Shown here: positions 11,062 to 20,880 of the stretch, in pieces
Position numbering within the stretch: the first letter of the stretch is position 1
Layout: every line of letters begins with the position of its first letter
Source: Tolypeutes matacus
Taxonomy: Eukaryota > Chordata > Mammalia > Cingulata > Chlamyphoridae
Length of the DNA: 64,000 nucleotides
Direction: 5' to 3'
Assembly (NCBI GenBank): GCA_026826555.1
Contig: JAKSZT010053764.1
Coordinates: forward strand, 15,558,413-15,622,412
The notes under the pieces: generated by a model
What the model was told of the DNA's origin: nothing
The model's input: only the letters and a program-made list of their open reading frames with translations
The model's database searches: none
Made by a program: the position numbers and the translations under genes

Positions 11062-11530
11062 CTACTTGCCCAGTTTTGTTAATATAAAAATAGCAAAAGT
11101 TTCCTGTTGGATTAGGGACAGGGGTGGGTAGGGGTCTGGGCTCATCTGTTTTTGGGGCAGGGGAGACCTGCCAGCGCTGGCGAGGTCACAGGGAGTTATT
11201 TTGCTAAATGGGGCTAACATTCCCAACTCTTTTTGATATGGTTGGGTGGAGAGGGAGAGTGGGAAGTTGGCATCGATGATCTGGCTGCTTTCTGCTGTAT
11301 GGGGCGTTGTGGGATTCAGCTGTTCCTCTATCAGTGTTGATTTATTGTGGCTTCTGGCTCGGCGGCTGGCACTGTATTTTTGCAGCAGGAGAAGATCATG
11401 TACATGATCATAGGTGACATCTCTGATGGCTGTTTGGATAAACTGAGTTATTGCATGCAAGATGTATGGACCTGCTGATATGAGGAGAATGAGAATTATA
11501 ATTGTGGTAAGGATAGGAATTAACCATGAA
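11062..11530 (-). pseudogene. env TM membrane anchor and tail of the provirus
   Basis: On the minus strand 11461-11525 encodes a membrane-spanning segment (WLIPILTTIII then LLISAGPYIL) running in frame into a 132-codon ORF at 11062-11460, which starts HAITQFIQTAI. This layout, an anchor ending in GPxIL followed by an amphipathic tail, is typical of class I ERV TM proteins such as HERV-H/F. The ectodomain upstream (11530-11850) is degraded, and the long tail ORF probably runs past the true stop. Confidence 0.7.
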
Positions 11531-11849
11531 ACTTAGTGTGGGCTGTGAGGTTATCGTCTCCAGGGCGTTTCAGGAGTCTGAGGAGAAGGAACAATAACAT
11601 TATATATTCAACATTGAACATTAATGGTTGACAGTGAAATTACATAATTTGGTGGGCTTACACACATAGAGTTTTAGTGGGAATAGAAGACTTTATATTA
11701 TTAACCTTGGTTTCATAACAGTGTTTTTGAGTGATTTTTTTTATTTTTCATAGATTTAAGATTCCCAACCAGAGGGCTGCACAGGCCTATAGTTAAAATG
11801 ATTTTATTTTCTCCCAGTTTGTATAGTTTGAGGCATAGGCAACAACAAA

Positions 11850-12480
11850 TTAGTATTACTTCCCCTTTTTGGGCTGTGGGGTGGCTGGCACTTTAACTTG
11901 AAACTTTAGTGCCTGTCTTGGTCTTGCTGTTACCATCTTAACTGGAACTATGGCTACAGCCCACAGCACCAAATTACAAGAGTCCTGTTGCGGTGTCTGC
12001 AGTACTGAAACCATACCTTGTCCCTTCTGAGAACAGGAGGGGAACGATGTCACGGTCGTTGGAATGAGCACAAAGGACACTCGTGGGAGATGTTCATGAG
12101 CTGCTGGCGAGTGACAAGCAGTTGGAACTGCTGGGCTAAGCACCACAAGGTCTGGTATCCATGATGCTTGCCTTTTTGGTGGAGCCACTCTGCTGTTTTT
12201 TGGTCTCAATGGTATGGCTCTGAATCTTCGTGAGGGCATCTGCCTCAACAGTACCAAGAGAGATGTCAGAGGAGAGGGTAGGGACATGATAGACAGTTAC
12301 CTGTTGCTGCTGGCATGTGTCCCAGATGTTCTTCCAAAGATCTCTCTTCCCCACTGAGGGCAGCCCACAACAGTTCACTGTTCCTGCCTTGTACTTTGGC
12401 CTCTTCTCACAATTGTGACTAAAGCCCAAGGGATATTTGTTTAGAATGTTGCCTCTGCCACAAACTCCACCCAAAGTCAA
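11850..12480 (-). pseudogene. pol remnant: RNase H end and integrase zinc domain
   Basis: The frame at 12136-12480 contains a late RNase H segment (WKNIWDTCQQQQVTVYHV, then VEADAL near 12231-12250). In the next frame the minus strand encodes an integrase N-terminal HHCC domain: a WLHQK-type start with two histidines near 12170-12190 and CPLC at about 12067-12085. Pol would have copied and integrated the virus. The integrase catalytic core (DDE) is not recognisable downstream. Frameshifts separate the pieces. Confidence 0.7.
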
Positions 12481-12842
12481 TATTGGTACTGGCTACATCC
12501 AATTTACAGGGTAAGTTAAGTTTCACCACTCCTCTTACTACTTAAACTTAGGTTATTGCCCTTTTTTCTAAAATGCAGCCTGCTGGGTTTTTTTCTCATT
12601 TCCATGCACAACCTTTTCTGATTAACACATAATGGTTTTAGTATCTAAACTGAGGGATGAAGGGTTATTAGTACCCCAAAAATATTATAAACTCTATTAG
12701 GAAACATTGTATTTTATCAATTACAGCAGAGGGTACAATTTTTGTTTTACTTAACTAAACAACATTTAAGAACTTGATAGACAGCTAGGACTTACTGTAG
12801 CTTGTCCCAATTGTTTGCCCATCTCAGGCTCTTAAGATATCA

Positions 12843-13020
12843 TTGTCTTTGATGCTTCTTTTAATTCTGAAAAAAGGATTGCTGGTTAACATAATATCAA
12901 TAAGGTTACAGCCACAGGTTTTCCCACTCAGCCAGAATCTTTGCTATGAGGCCAGGACAGATGGTTGGGCTATGCACACAGCCTTGGGGAAGCACTGCAA
13001 AATCCACCATTGGCCTTCTC
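12843..13020 (-). pseudogene. pol remnant: reverse transcriptase palm
   Basis: The minus strand encodes an RT signature VLPQGCVHSPTIC (LPQG at 12981-12992) followed about 90 bases on by a degenerate catalytic motif, LIDIMLTS (about 12881-12905), in place of Y-x-DD. An LPQG-x(3)-SP motif before Y(I/V)DD is universal in retroviral RT. It lies upstream of the RNase H/integrase piece, as expected. Stops and shifts are frequent. Confidence 0.65.
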
Positions 13021-13189
13021 ACATGAAGGTGAATGCAGGCTTGATTGATTTGCCTAAAGAGATACTAAAGAAAGTTTTAGCAAGTTTTAAAACACAGTGA
13101 TAATGACATAACTGGATATTAATTTCTTGCAACAAACTTGCAATATTTGGGATTGCTGCAAACAGCAGTGTGTTTACTTTAACCTATGA

Positions 13190-13332
13190 TAATCTACTGT
13201 TATGCCCTCAATGGCCACTCTGCAGCCATAGAGCTGCTTCTTTAGAGGAGGTGGGGCAGATCAGATGAACACGAGCTAAGGCATCCACCTCTTGATTTCT
13301 AGGTGGAGAGGTTGTTTCTGTGACACATACCA
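13190..13332 (-). pseudogene. Second RNase H/integrase-like fragment, out of order
   Basis: A minus-strand frame of about 35 codons contains NQEVDALARV, matching the end of retroviral RNase H (compare VEADALTKI at 12231-12250). A region with Trp and His in the place of an integrase HHCC domain follows, interrupted by stops. It lies upstream of the RT fragment, where RNase H should not be, so it may come from another element or a rearrangement. The match is short. Confidence 0.4.
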
Positions 13333-13339
13333 TTTTTTA

Positions 13340-13980
13340 AAAATAATTAAAACCATGATTTAACAACACTAAAAACATTTTTAGATTTTCAGGAATTTTA
13401 TGCATGAACATTTTACTGGTACACTTTCATTAACAGAGGGTTAAAGAATTTCTTTTACACACTTATTTAATTTTTGGCCATTTGAATAGAGCTCTTTTAA
13501 GAATTTCCATTTATGAATTTAATATTACCTTCCAGAGTACATACATACTGAACAAACAGACAAACAGAAAGAGTTAAAACACACTGACAGAAACATAAAG
13601 TTCATTAACTTGACTCATAATTTTTACTCCTTTGGTATGGCTATTTTTAGGCTTTTAGTTATTTTATATGTTTGATTTTACTGCTTTTAAGATTTAAACC
13701 CTTTTACTAGTAATCAGCAACAGAAATATTTGAGCATTATAAATGCAGTTAAGCTTTAATTCAGCAGTTTAGATAGACAGGTATTTAAAACATATATTTT
13801 GGATCATTGCTTTTTAGGAGTACACTTAGACTTAGGAATTAGCTAAAAGCTTACTTGTAAGAGGTGAGCAATTGTAGGTTTGTTAAGTAAGATTATTTGG
13901 GACAGTTGGGTGTTGAAATTTTTTGATCAGATGAAAAGGATCAGAAGAATAGGATTTGAGATGATGTTTGATTTGGGAGA
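13340..13980. other. AT-rich non-coding part of the provirus, partly repeated at 16290-16460
   Basis: No ORF is visible. The stretch 13455-13640 resembles 16290-16460 outside the provirus (shared blocks include cacttatttaattttt and ctcttttaagaattt), so related non-coding ERV sequence is present in two different elements. Confidence 0.5.
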
Positions 13981-13982
13981 GA

Positions 13983-14705
13983 TCAGAGAGGGAGAAGAGG
14001 ATGTGAACACGCATAATGCTTTCTGTCAGGGCCAGTTTCTGTAGAGGGAGAAGAGGAGCTGGGGAAGGAGGCTGTAGAGTGGGGATTTGGGCTCCAGAGC
14101 CGGTGGGGAGAAGGGAGCAGGCCCAGGGAGAGGTGTGGGGGAAGGGAAGGAGGCTGGAGCAAGTTCAGGGGATGCTGATGAGGCATATGGCCACAGAGGA
14201 GGGGTGTGATCAGAGGGATCTGGGTTGGAAGANNNNNNNNNNGGGGAGGCAAGGGCCAGCCCCGGTGCCTGTATGATGAGGGGTGAAAGTTGGAGGAGCC
14301 TGGTCTGCCAGATTGAAGTCAAGATTTTCAGAGGTTGTAGGGGGTGTGAGAGAGGAGGAGAAGGAAAGTTTTGGAGAGGGTTTTTGGTATAAAAGAAGGA
14401 TCTGGTAAGAGAAACAGGATTGGCAAAGGGAGGGATGATTACAAAGGAAAAAAAAAAAGCCTGAACATAAGGAATTTCTGACCACTTCCTGGTGGACTGG
14501 ATGTAATTCTTTAAGTCTCAGAGAATTTGGAAATTGAAAGTGCCGTTTTCTGGCCATTGACTTTCATTGTCCAATTTGTATTGCAGCCACCCAGAAAATG
14601 AGTTTTTTAGGTCTGATGTCTCCTTCTAGATTCAGAGTTTTAAGGTTATGAAGGAGACAACCCAGAGGCGTGGTTTTTTTTGGGGACTGAAATTGAATTC
14701 CTCAT
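13983..14705 (-). pseudogene. gag (matrix and proline-rich region) of the provirus
   Basis: The minus strand starts at an ATG at 14703-14705 with an MxN-type Gag start, then a PLGC-like block and a PKKLIF block in shifted frames. PENGTFNFQIL and RKWSEIPYVQA (about 14450-14560) follow; these are conserved matrix motifs of class I ERVs. A proline/serine-rich p12-like segment follows (about 13990-14440) and contains a 10-base assembly gap. Several stops and frameshifts are present and capsid is not recognisable, so no functional Gag is made. Confidence 0.75.
14233..14242. other. Assembly gap (10 N) in gag
   Basis: Ten unknown bases lie inside the proline-rich gag segment. The true length and frame here are unknown. 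Confidence 0.99.
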
Positions 14706-15100
14706 TTTAGGTGGCATGGGTGAGACTAAGGATCTCTAAAAAGGAAAGAATGGGAGATTCCGAGTGAGACACGCATCCTGGAATCAGTCGGAAATCAACA
14801 AAGGAAACCGGAGACCACACTTGGAGCCGGATGTCTCCGGAGCCAAGAGGTCTCTTCCCACAAGGATACAGACCTACCACCTGCCGTGGCCCTCAGGGAC
14901 AGTGAGGATCACTGACCTAGCACTAGGAGATTTTTTTGGCGGGTTGTCCTGGACAATGGGAAAAGAGAGAGAGAATAGGATCCTCTGGTGGAGACATCCT
15001 TGGATCATCCAGCTATGATTTGGTGTCCAGTGTTGGATGAGTTCTTGGCAGCAGTAGGGTGGAGATTCCTCACCAATCAGTCAGTCTCAGAGATCCCAGA

Positions 15101-15119
15101 CCCGGGTTTTTCGGCATCA
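15101..15119 (-). other. Primer binding site, tRNA-Phe-like
   Basis: On the plus strand CCCGGGTTTTTCGGCATCA lies three bases outside the LTR end. The tRNA-Phe 3' end is CCCGGGTTTCGGCACCA, so the site has two extra T and one substitution. The extra bases probably arose after insertion. Confidence 0.75.
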
Positions 15120-15121
15120 AA

Positions 15122-15553
15122 TGTTAGAGAAAAATGGTGCTCATTGGGACACAGAGTCTGATGATTGCAGGCAGAAAGTTTATTGGGAAGCTCTCCCAAC
15201 AGAGTGGGTCTGAAGAATAGACTTCATCCCCCCCAGAGGGTGGTGGATATGGCTTTATAGAGTACATCAATAGGTGGGGAAACTGAGTACAGCCTGGGGC
15301 CAAATGGCCAGGGGGTAGTGGGCTAGGAGATCTTGGAATGTGAGAGGGGTTGGGGAAGGAATAATGGCTCTTATCTGCTCCATTTTGTTTATTCTTGGGA
15401 GGGGATGAGCTGCCCCTAGGCTATGGCTTGCTTAATAGGTTAAGTGAGTTATGGCTGGAGGCTGCCTTTCCTCAACCTATGCCACAGGGGCATTGATTCA
15501 GGGTCCTATGACCTGTCAATCACTGCAAACCTCCTAAGGGGGAAACTCTAACA
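15122..15553 (-). repeat. 5' LTR of the tRNA-Phe provirus
   Basis: The 432-bp LTR has perfect inverted ends TGTTAGAG/CTCTAACA. AATAAA is on the minus strand at 15179-15184 and a TATAAA-type box near 15253-15262. It differs from the 3' LTR at scattered positions, consistent with an insertion of some age. Confidence 0.9.
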
Positions 15554-15558
15554 GCAAC

Positions 15559-16520
15559 CAATGAAATTTACTTTATCCATTTAAGTCTTGTCTTACATTA
15601 CTCATTCTCTTCTGTGAAAACTAGTCATTTCACTTTAGGACAGATGTATGTTTCATTAAACATGAACTTACAATTTTCATCTTAAAGATTTGGTACATAT
15701 AATGCTAATTTATTTAATTGGTATTCCATAAAACTAGGGAGATTACACCCAAGCTAAATAAATTTGAAACCATTAGAGTTTATGCAAGAAATGTTCTTTT
15801 TTCCCTTCCTTCAGAGGAAACTCTTTTTTCTTTAATAAAATTCTAAAACTGTGGATTACCTTGAAAGCATATGACTGATAGATCTGGAATATATTATAAT
15901 TGTTTACTTTGTTTTCATCATAATTCAGAAAAATCCTTCCATAGCTTTCAAAGGCTTTTCCTTTACTTACTGAAATTTGACAATTGGATTATTACTCTCA
16001 TTTTGAGGCTGTTAAAAGGTTAAATTGGGGAATTACGGGATAAACTATGATTCTTAATTCCAAGGCCTAGTAGACAGAGTTTTAAGTTAAACTTACATTT
16101 CTCTATCTTGTCACACCTAGCCCTCCTCCCATAGCTCTTGCAAAGAGAAGGCTCTGACGAGCTGGGTAGGTCAAGGAGCTTAGGAAAAACTTTTTCCTCT
16201 CCCAATAGTTTCTATATTCAGATTTCTATATTACCTTTCCATCCTGCTTAGCCTCTCTAGTTTGGTTATACAAGCATTTACTTATATAAGCACTTATTTA
16301 ATTTTTAACAATTTGAATAGAACTCTTTTAAGAATTTTCATTTGTTAATTTGATATTTCCATCCCAATCTATGAAAATATACACTAAGAAAATAGGCAGA
16401 CACAGTAGAGAGAGATACAGAAACACACAACTCACCAATGTTACTTATAATTTCCATTCTCTCACAAAATAAATTTAACTGTAAAATAACATTTAAAAGT
16501 TCTCTTTAAAGTCTATTTCT
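15559..16520. other. AT-rich non-coding stretch, old ERV interior
   Basis: No convincing ORF is present. It includes a block (16290-16460) related to 13455-13640 inside the provirus. It was joined to 10130 before the provirus inserted, and lies downstream of the Gag start at 16663 on the minus strand. Confidence 0.5.
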
Positions 16521-16522
16521 GA

Positions 16523-16907
16523 TTAATTTGCACTGTGACCATGCAGTTTTGCACAGGAAATTTCATTCTTTTTAGTTATTGGCTTAAAACCAAATTGTTC
16601 CAAATGCTTTAAATTACAATCTACATCATTTTCCTTTACTTCAGAGCTCTGCTTATTTCCCATTTTAACTTTGACAGACCTTGGATGAGCAATACCAATT
16701 TCAGTATATACTGTCTGAGGTAATTGAAGACTCAAGGAAAACTGAGTTCTCTCTTGACCTGCTGCTTTCAGAATTCTTGACTTTCGGTGTGGGAGGTCCC
16801 CCACTCTCCAGACCTCGGAGATAACAGGACTCTGGTGGTCACTGGCCTGGAACAGTGGACATCCAACCCTGTGGGCCAAGGATTCCCACCAGGCAGTTAT
16901 TTCCTCA
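16523..16907 (-). pseudogene. Gag start (matrix) of an older class I ERV, with in-frame upstream ORF
   Basis: On the minus strand an ATG at 16661-16663 opens MGNKQSSEVKEND, then a CNLKHL block and KPITKKNEIS. This layout (Met-Gly myristoylation start, then C-x-L-x-x-L, then a PKK-like block) resembles class I ERV matrix such as the one at 14703. The frame stops at 16523 soon after, so matrix is truncated. Upstream the frame stays open without stops to 16907, and once element B and one AAGGT copy are removed it continues in the same frame into 19762-20019. Confidence 0.6.
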
Positions 16908-16912
16908 AAGGT

Positions 16913-17412
16913 TGTATTAGTCAGCCAAAGGGGTGCTGATGTAAAATACCAAAAATGGGTTGGTCTTTATAAAGGGTATTTATTTGGGGTAGAAGTCCAC
17001 AGATACCAGGCCATAAAGCGTTAAGTTTCTTCTCTCACCACAGTCTATTGCCACGTGTTAGAGCAAGTCAGCTGCTGGCGTTTGCCAGGGTTCAGGCTTC
17101 TGGGGTTCCTCTCTTCCCGGGGCTGCGTTTCTCTCCGGGCTTAGTTCCTGTTTCCTCCACAAGGTCAGCTGCAGACGATCAGGCGAATGGCTTGCTTCTC
17201 TTCTCTTGGGGCCTTCTTTCCAACATTAAAACTGCTTCTCTGAAGACTGCTTCAACTGTCCTTTGCCTTGCCTTTTATATTCGATTCTCCACCCACCAAG
17301 GGGTGGGGCTCAACGCCCTAATCCTAACCTAATCATGCCCAGATTAACAGATCAGTTTACAAGCATGATTCAATTATATTTTTGGAATTCATAATTACAT
17401 CAAACTGACACA
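16913..17412 (-). repeat. 3' LTR of element B
   Basis: The 500-bp LTR has ends TGTATTAG...GACACA as read on plus. It has a TATA-like block (plus ccttttatat at about 17269-17279), and the internal ttccaccctctgaattcc (polypurine tract on minus) follows it at 17413. Confidence 0.9.
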
Positions 17413-17508
17413 TTCCACCCTCTGAATTCCAAAAATACATTACAATATTTAAAAAAACTTAAATCAGTAACAATCCAAGTACAAAATCATATTAAAATCA
17501 TTTTAAAG

Positions 17509-17651
17509 ATGGAAGCGGCTGTGGCTCAATCAGTAGGGCTCCCGGGTTTGGTTCCCGGGGCCTCCTGGTGAAGGCAAGCCCGCCCGCACGGCGTGGTTAG
17601 CTGACCCAGTGAGCAAAAGCAGCAAGGGAGAATAAATGAATAAATAAAATC

Positions 17652-17683
<32 letters not shown>

Positions 17684-17685
17684 AT
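17509..17685 (+). mobile_element. Monomeric DAS-like SINE in element B
   Basis: The tRNA-like head (A box near gtggctcaatcagt, B box near ggtttggttccc) is followed by a short body and an A-rich tail containing aaatcttt. A 15-bp duplication AAAATCATTTTAAAG flanks it exactly (17494-17508 and 17686-17700). It is the same type as 44726-44914. L1 machinery presumably mobilised it. Confidence 0.9.
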
Positions 17686-18129
17686 AAAATCATTTTAAAG
17701 AAATACAGTTTGTCTTCAGGCAAAGTCCCATCTGCTATAGACCTCTGAATCTTACGAAACCATTTAACTGCTTCCAATATACAAATGGAAAGACAAAAGA
17801 TAAACATTTTCAATATTATAAGGAGAAATTGGGATGTTAAACATGAGTCATGGATCCTCTACAGTTCAGTAAACTTGCAGGGCATCCTCCATTCGATTTA
17901 AAAGTCTGAGAGTCATTCTTAAGATGATGGTTTCTTTTCCTTGGGGCCACATGGGAACCCACCCTTTCCACAGGCTTGCTCAACGGCCATTTTCTTGGTT
18001 CCACCCTCATCAAGCATCTGGATGTCGACCAAGCTCCAGACCTCACCCTCCAAGAGTGTTGGGGTGATTGCCACACTTTACTCAATCTTTGGGTTAGAGT
18101 TTTAGCCCCCTTAGTACACTGAGGTGAAG

Positions 18130-19184
18130 ACAACATTCCCCCTAACCTTTGGCATACAGGTTCAACCCTTTCAAAGCAACAAGTTGACCACCTGGCTTTC
18201 CCTAACCTTTGGCATACAGGCTCAACCCTCTCAGAGCAATGGGTTGACCACCTGGCCTTCCCTAATCCATGGGGGACAGGTACAACCCCTCTCAGAACAA
18301 TGGGGTGTTGACCTTAACTGCCCTAAACTTTGAGGAATGTGCTCCAACCTCCCTGCACCCTGGGGTGGCAAAACTCTTCCTGAACATCGGGTGGGGACAT
18401 CCACCCTCTTCAACTGCAGGGGCAAACTCACCCTCTCTGTACACATGGGTGGGGCTCCTCTCTTGACCCAAGGAGATGTCTTAATCCCAGATCTCTGCAT
18501 CCACAGTTTTCTCCTTAAAGCTGTTTCTCCTTCAATCTCTCCTTTCCAAGTCCTCTTTTGTCCAAGCTGACAGTGGTTTTGTTCATACAGCTCTCTCAAA
18601 AACTTTGTTGGTTTAGCATGCAGGAAGCAGGGGTCCAAGCCATCAGACAGTAAGACTTTCCACAAGTCTTTCCTAGATAACTGCATCTTCAATTCTGAGT
18701 TATGAATTCCAAGTTTAGTAAAGTCTTCAAATAGGGCATTTTCATCTGGAAATTTTATTTCCAGACACTTGGAAGTTCCGGAATCAGTTTCTGTTTTCTT
18801 TTTGCCCAAAAGTTCAGTCCTTAGTGTATTTCTCTCGTTTAGTATTTTGCTAGAAGCTGCAAGGAGAAGCCAAGCCACATTCTCCGAGTTTACCTTGGAA
18901 AATTCTTTAGCTAAATGCTCTGGTTCGCCATTTTAAAATTCTGTCTTCCATATAACACCAGGAGTTAATCTTGTTAAGTTCTCTGCAACTTTAAAACATG
19001 GATCGCCTTTCCTCCAGTTTCCAATAAAAGTTTCATCATTTACTTCTAAGGCATCATAGAAAGTCTCTTTAGCGTCCATATTGCTATCAACAGTTTCTTC
19101 AAAGCGATCTTGGCCTTTTCCATCAAGCATTTCACAATTCCTCCAAAAAACACCCCTTACCCATTTATAAAACCGTTCCAACAT
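18130..19184 (-). pseudogene. gag-like ORF of element B
   Basis: Two minus-strand frames, 18933-19184 (83 codons, starting MLERFYKWVRG) and 18231-18878 (215 codons), read in order and are separated by a stop right after ...IWKTEF near 18933. Element C reads through this point, so the stop is private to B. The protein is hydrophilic with Trp-rich patches and ends in a Cys/Arg-rich repeat coded by tandem 60-bp units. I infer Gag from its position after a tRNA-Leu primer site and the analogy with MaLR internal sequence. Confidence 0.6.
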
Positions 19185-19229
19185 TTTGGTATATGCAAAA
19201 GTAGTTCCCCATTCCTCGGTACCAAATTC

Positions 19230-19756
19230 TGTATTAGTCAGCCAAAGGGGTGCTAATGTAAAATACCAAAAATGGGTTGGTCTTTATAAAGGGTATTTAT
19301 TTGGGGTAGAAGTCCACAGATACCAGGCCATAAAGCATTAAGTTTCTTCTCTCACCACAGTCTATTGCCACGTGTTAGAGCAAACAGCTGCTGGCGTTTG
19401 CCAGGGTTCAGGCTTCTGGGGTTCCTCTCTTCCTGGGGCTGCGTTTCTCTCCGGGCTTAGCTCCTGTTTCCTCCACAAGGTCAGCTGGCTCTTGTTTCCT
19501 CCACAAGGTCAGCTATAGGCGATCAGGTGAACGGCATGCTTCTCTTCTCTTGGGGCCTTCTTTCCAACATTAAAACTGCTTCTCTGAAGACTGCTTCAAC
19601 TGTCCTTTGCCTTGCCTTTTATATTTGATTCCCCACCCACCAAGGGGTGGGGCTCAACGCCCTAATCCTAACCTAATCATGTCCAGATTAACAGATCAGT
19701 TTACAAGCATGATTCAATTATATTTTTGGAATTCATAATTACATCAAACTGACACA
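19230..19756 (-). repeat. 5' LTR of element B, with private 28-bp duplication
   Basis: The 527-bp LTR matches 16913-17412 but has an extra unit: a 28-bp direct duplication at 19461-19516 (tttcctccacaaggtcagct occurs twice). This accounts for the length difference from its partner. Confidence 0.9.
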
Positions 19757-19761
19757 AAGGT

Positions 19762-20019
19762 CTTGGGGTTCCTCTGGGCTCTTGCCCAGAGTAGGTAAAT
19801 GGGAGTCCACACCTGGATAATCACGAAAGAAAACAGGGTTATTAACACCAGTGGAAGGATGGGAGTTAGGAGGTTCCCAAATTTGCCTTCCCCTGAGTCA
19901 TGGGGGGCAGAAGTTACCATGGCTACAAAGAGGGGAAATAGAGTAGTTGCCATCACAATGGTGAGCAAGTACAAGGGTGAAGCCAGTCCTGAAATAACCA
20001 TAAGCAAAGACAAACTCAC
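19762..20019 (-). pseudogene. Hydrophobic ORF in frame with the Gag start at 16663
   Basis: 86 codons on the minus strand encode two hydrophobic stretches: the first about residues 1-35 (signal-like), the second about residues 50-75 (LLTPILPLVLITLFSFVII). A basic WARAQRN patch follows. Element B cuts it at ...NPKTF. Removing element B and one AAGGT restores the same frame into 16523-16907 with no stop, giving roughly 165 codons before the MGN start. MLV has an N-terminally extended, membrane-anchored glycosylated Gag made from an upstream start; a similar arrangement is possible here but unproven. Part of it lies in tandem unit 1 of 19960-20284. Confidence 0.45.
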
Positions 20020-20284
20020 TTTAGAATTACCATCACAATAGTTTGCATACAGGAGGATGAGGCTTGACTTGAAGTAACCATAAACAAAGGTAAATTTAAT
20101 TTAGAATTACCACCACAATACCTCAAGTCTAAGGGCGGAGCTAGTAAGTTAGTCACAAAATAAACACAATCAAAGGTAAACTCAGTTTATAATTACCATT
20201 ACTATAGCAAGCATACACAAGAGTGAGGGTAGACCTGAAGTAACCATAAACAAAGGTAAATTAGTCTAAAATTACCATCACAAT
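19960..20284. repeat. Four tandem ~80-bp units
   Basis: Units of about 80, 80, 86 and 79 bp lie at 19960-20039, 20040-20119, 20120-20205 and 20206-20284. Each ends in an attaccatcacaata-like block preceded by a taaccataaacaaaggtaaa-like block. Tandem repeats of this length are typical of gammaretroviral U3 enhancers, so they may mark a lost LTR; no LTR ends are visible. Confidence 0.8.
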
Positions 20285-20880
20285 AATAGGTCTAGGCTAA
20301 ATCCACCCAATTTCAGATATTATCCTTTTGCTGTTTTATAATATAAACACATTTATATAATCTTAACTTTTATTTACAGTTTCTAGTAAGTTTTTACTTC
20401 AAAACAAACGGGGCACTTTTGTTTACTAATTAAGTAACTAAAACTATTAGTAACATTATTGTTGCTAAATTTTTCCACTTTTCCAGCAGTTGAGCTAATT
20501 CCACTTGTGATTTCTTTTTTCTTTTTTACTTTTTGTTATTTCTTTTATACATCAAATCCAATTGCAAGATAGTATTGAAATTTAAAGACTCATTTTTAGG
20601 TTAACTTTCACCTTATCCAATTTGTAACAGGTGAATCCCAAATCTGGTTTATGAGTTTCTAGGCACGAGCAGACTGACAAAGTTAAAGTAAGCACAGATT
20701 AGAACAGAAGAGAGAATTTTACACACTTACTAAGCATAGGGAAAGACCTGAGTTTAGAATTACCTTCATGCAAATCTCCCAGTGCTGGAGGCCTTTAACA
20801 GCTTCCTGCTTGACAGGATACCACTTAATAGATGATTTATGAGGAGGTTTCTTATTCTACAAGGGAGAGGTTTAGTAAAC
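20285..20880. other. AT-rich stretch without recognised coding
   Basis: No ORF or named repeat is seen between the tandem repeats and the protease remnant. A small block near 20690-20720 weakly resembles 13440 and 16290. Confidence 0.45.

Larger units (their letters stand above)
10131..15553 (-). mobile_element. Class I ERV provirus with tRNA-Phe-like primer site (HERV-F-like)
   Basis: This is a complete 5.4-kb provirus on the minus strand: 5' LTR 15122-15553, primer site 15101-15119, gag, pol and env remnants, 3' LTR 10131-10587. An exact 5-bp duplication GCAAC flanks it (10126-10130 and 15554-15558). The primer site matches a tRNA-Phe 3' end with a 2-base insertion and one mismatch; tRNA-Phe priming is the known feature of the HERV-F group. 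Gag resembles the MGN-start Gag of HERV-F/H-like class I viruses. All genes are disrupted, and much of gag-pol has been lost or replaced by AT-rich sequence. The HERV-F label is by primer site and gene style, not by alignment. Confidence 0.85.
16913..19756 (-). mobile_element. Short ERVL/MaLR-like element B, complete with two LTRs
   Basis: The 2.84-kb element is on the minus strand: 5' LTR 19230-19756, internal 17413-19229, 3' LTR 16913-17412. An exact 5-bp duplication AAGGT flanks it (16908-16912 and 19757-19761). It is inserted in an open reading frame of an older ERV, and has itself received a SINE (17509-17685). The primer site is mutated. It belongs to the same family as A and C. Confidence 0.92.

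Noticed and set aside
11856..12287. 143-codon minus-strand ORF overlapping the pol remnant
   Set aside because: It is an alternative frame over the RNase H/integrase segment, where the recognisable HHCC motifs are in another frame.
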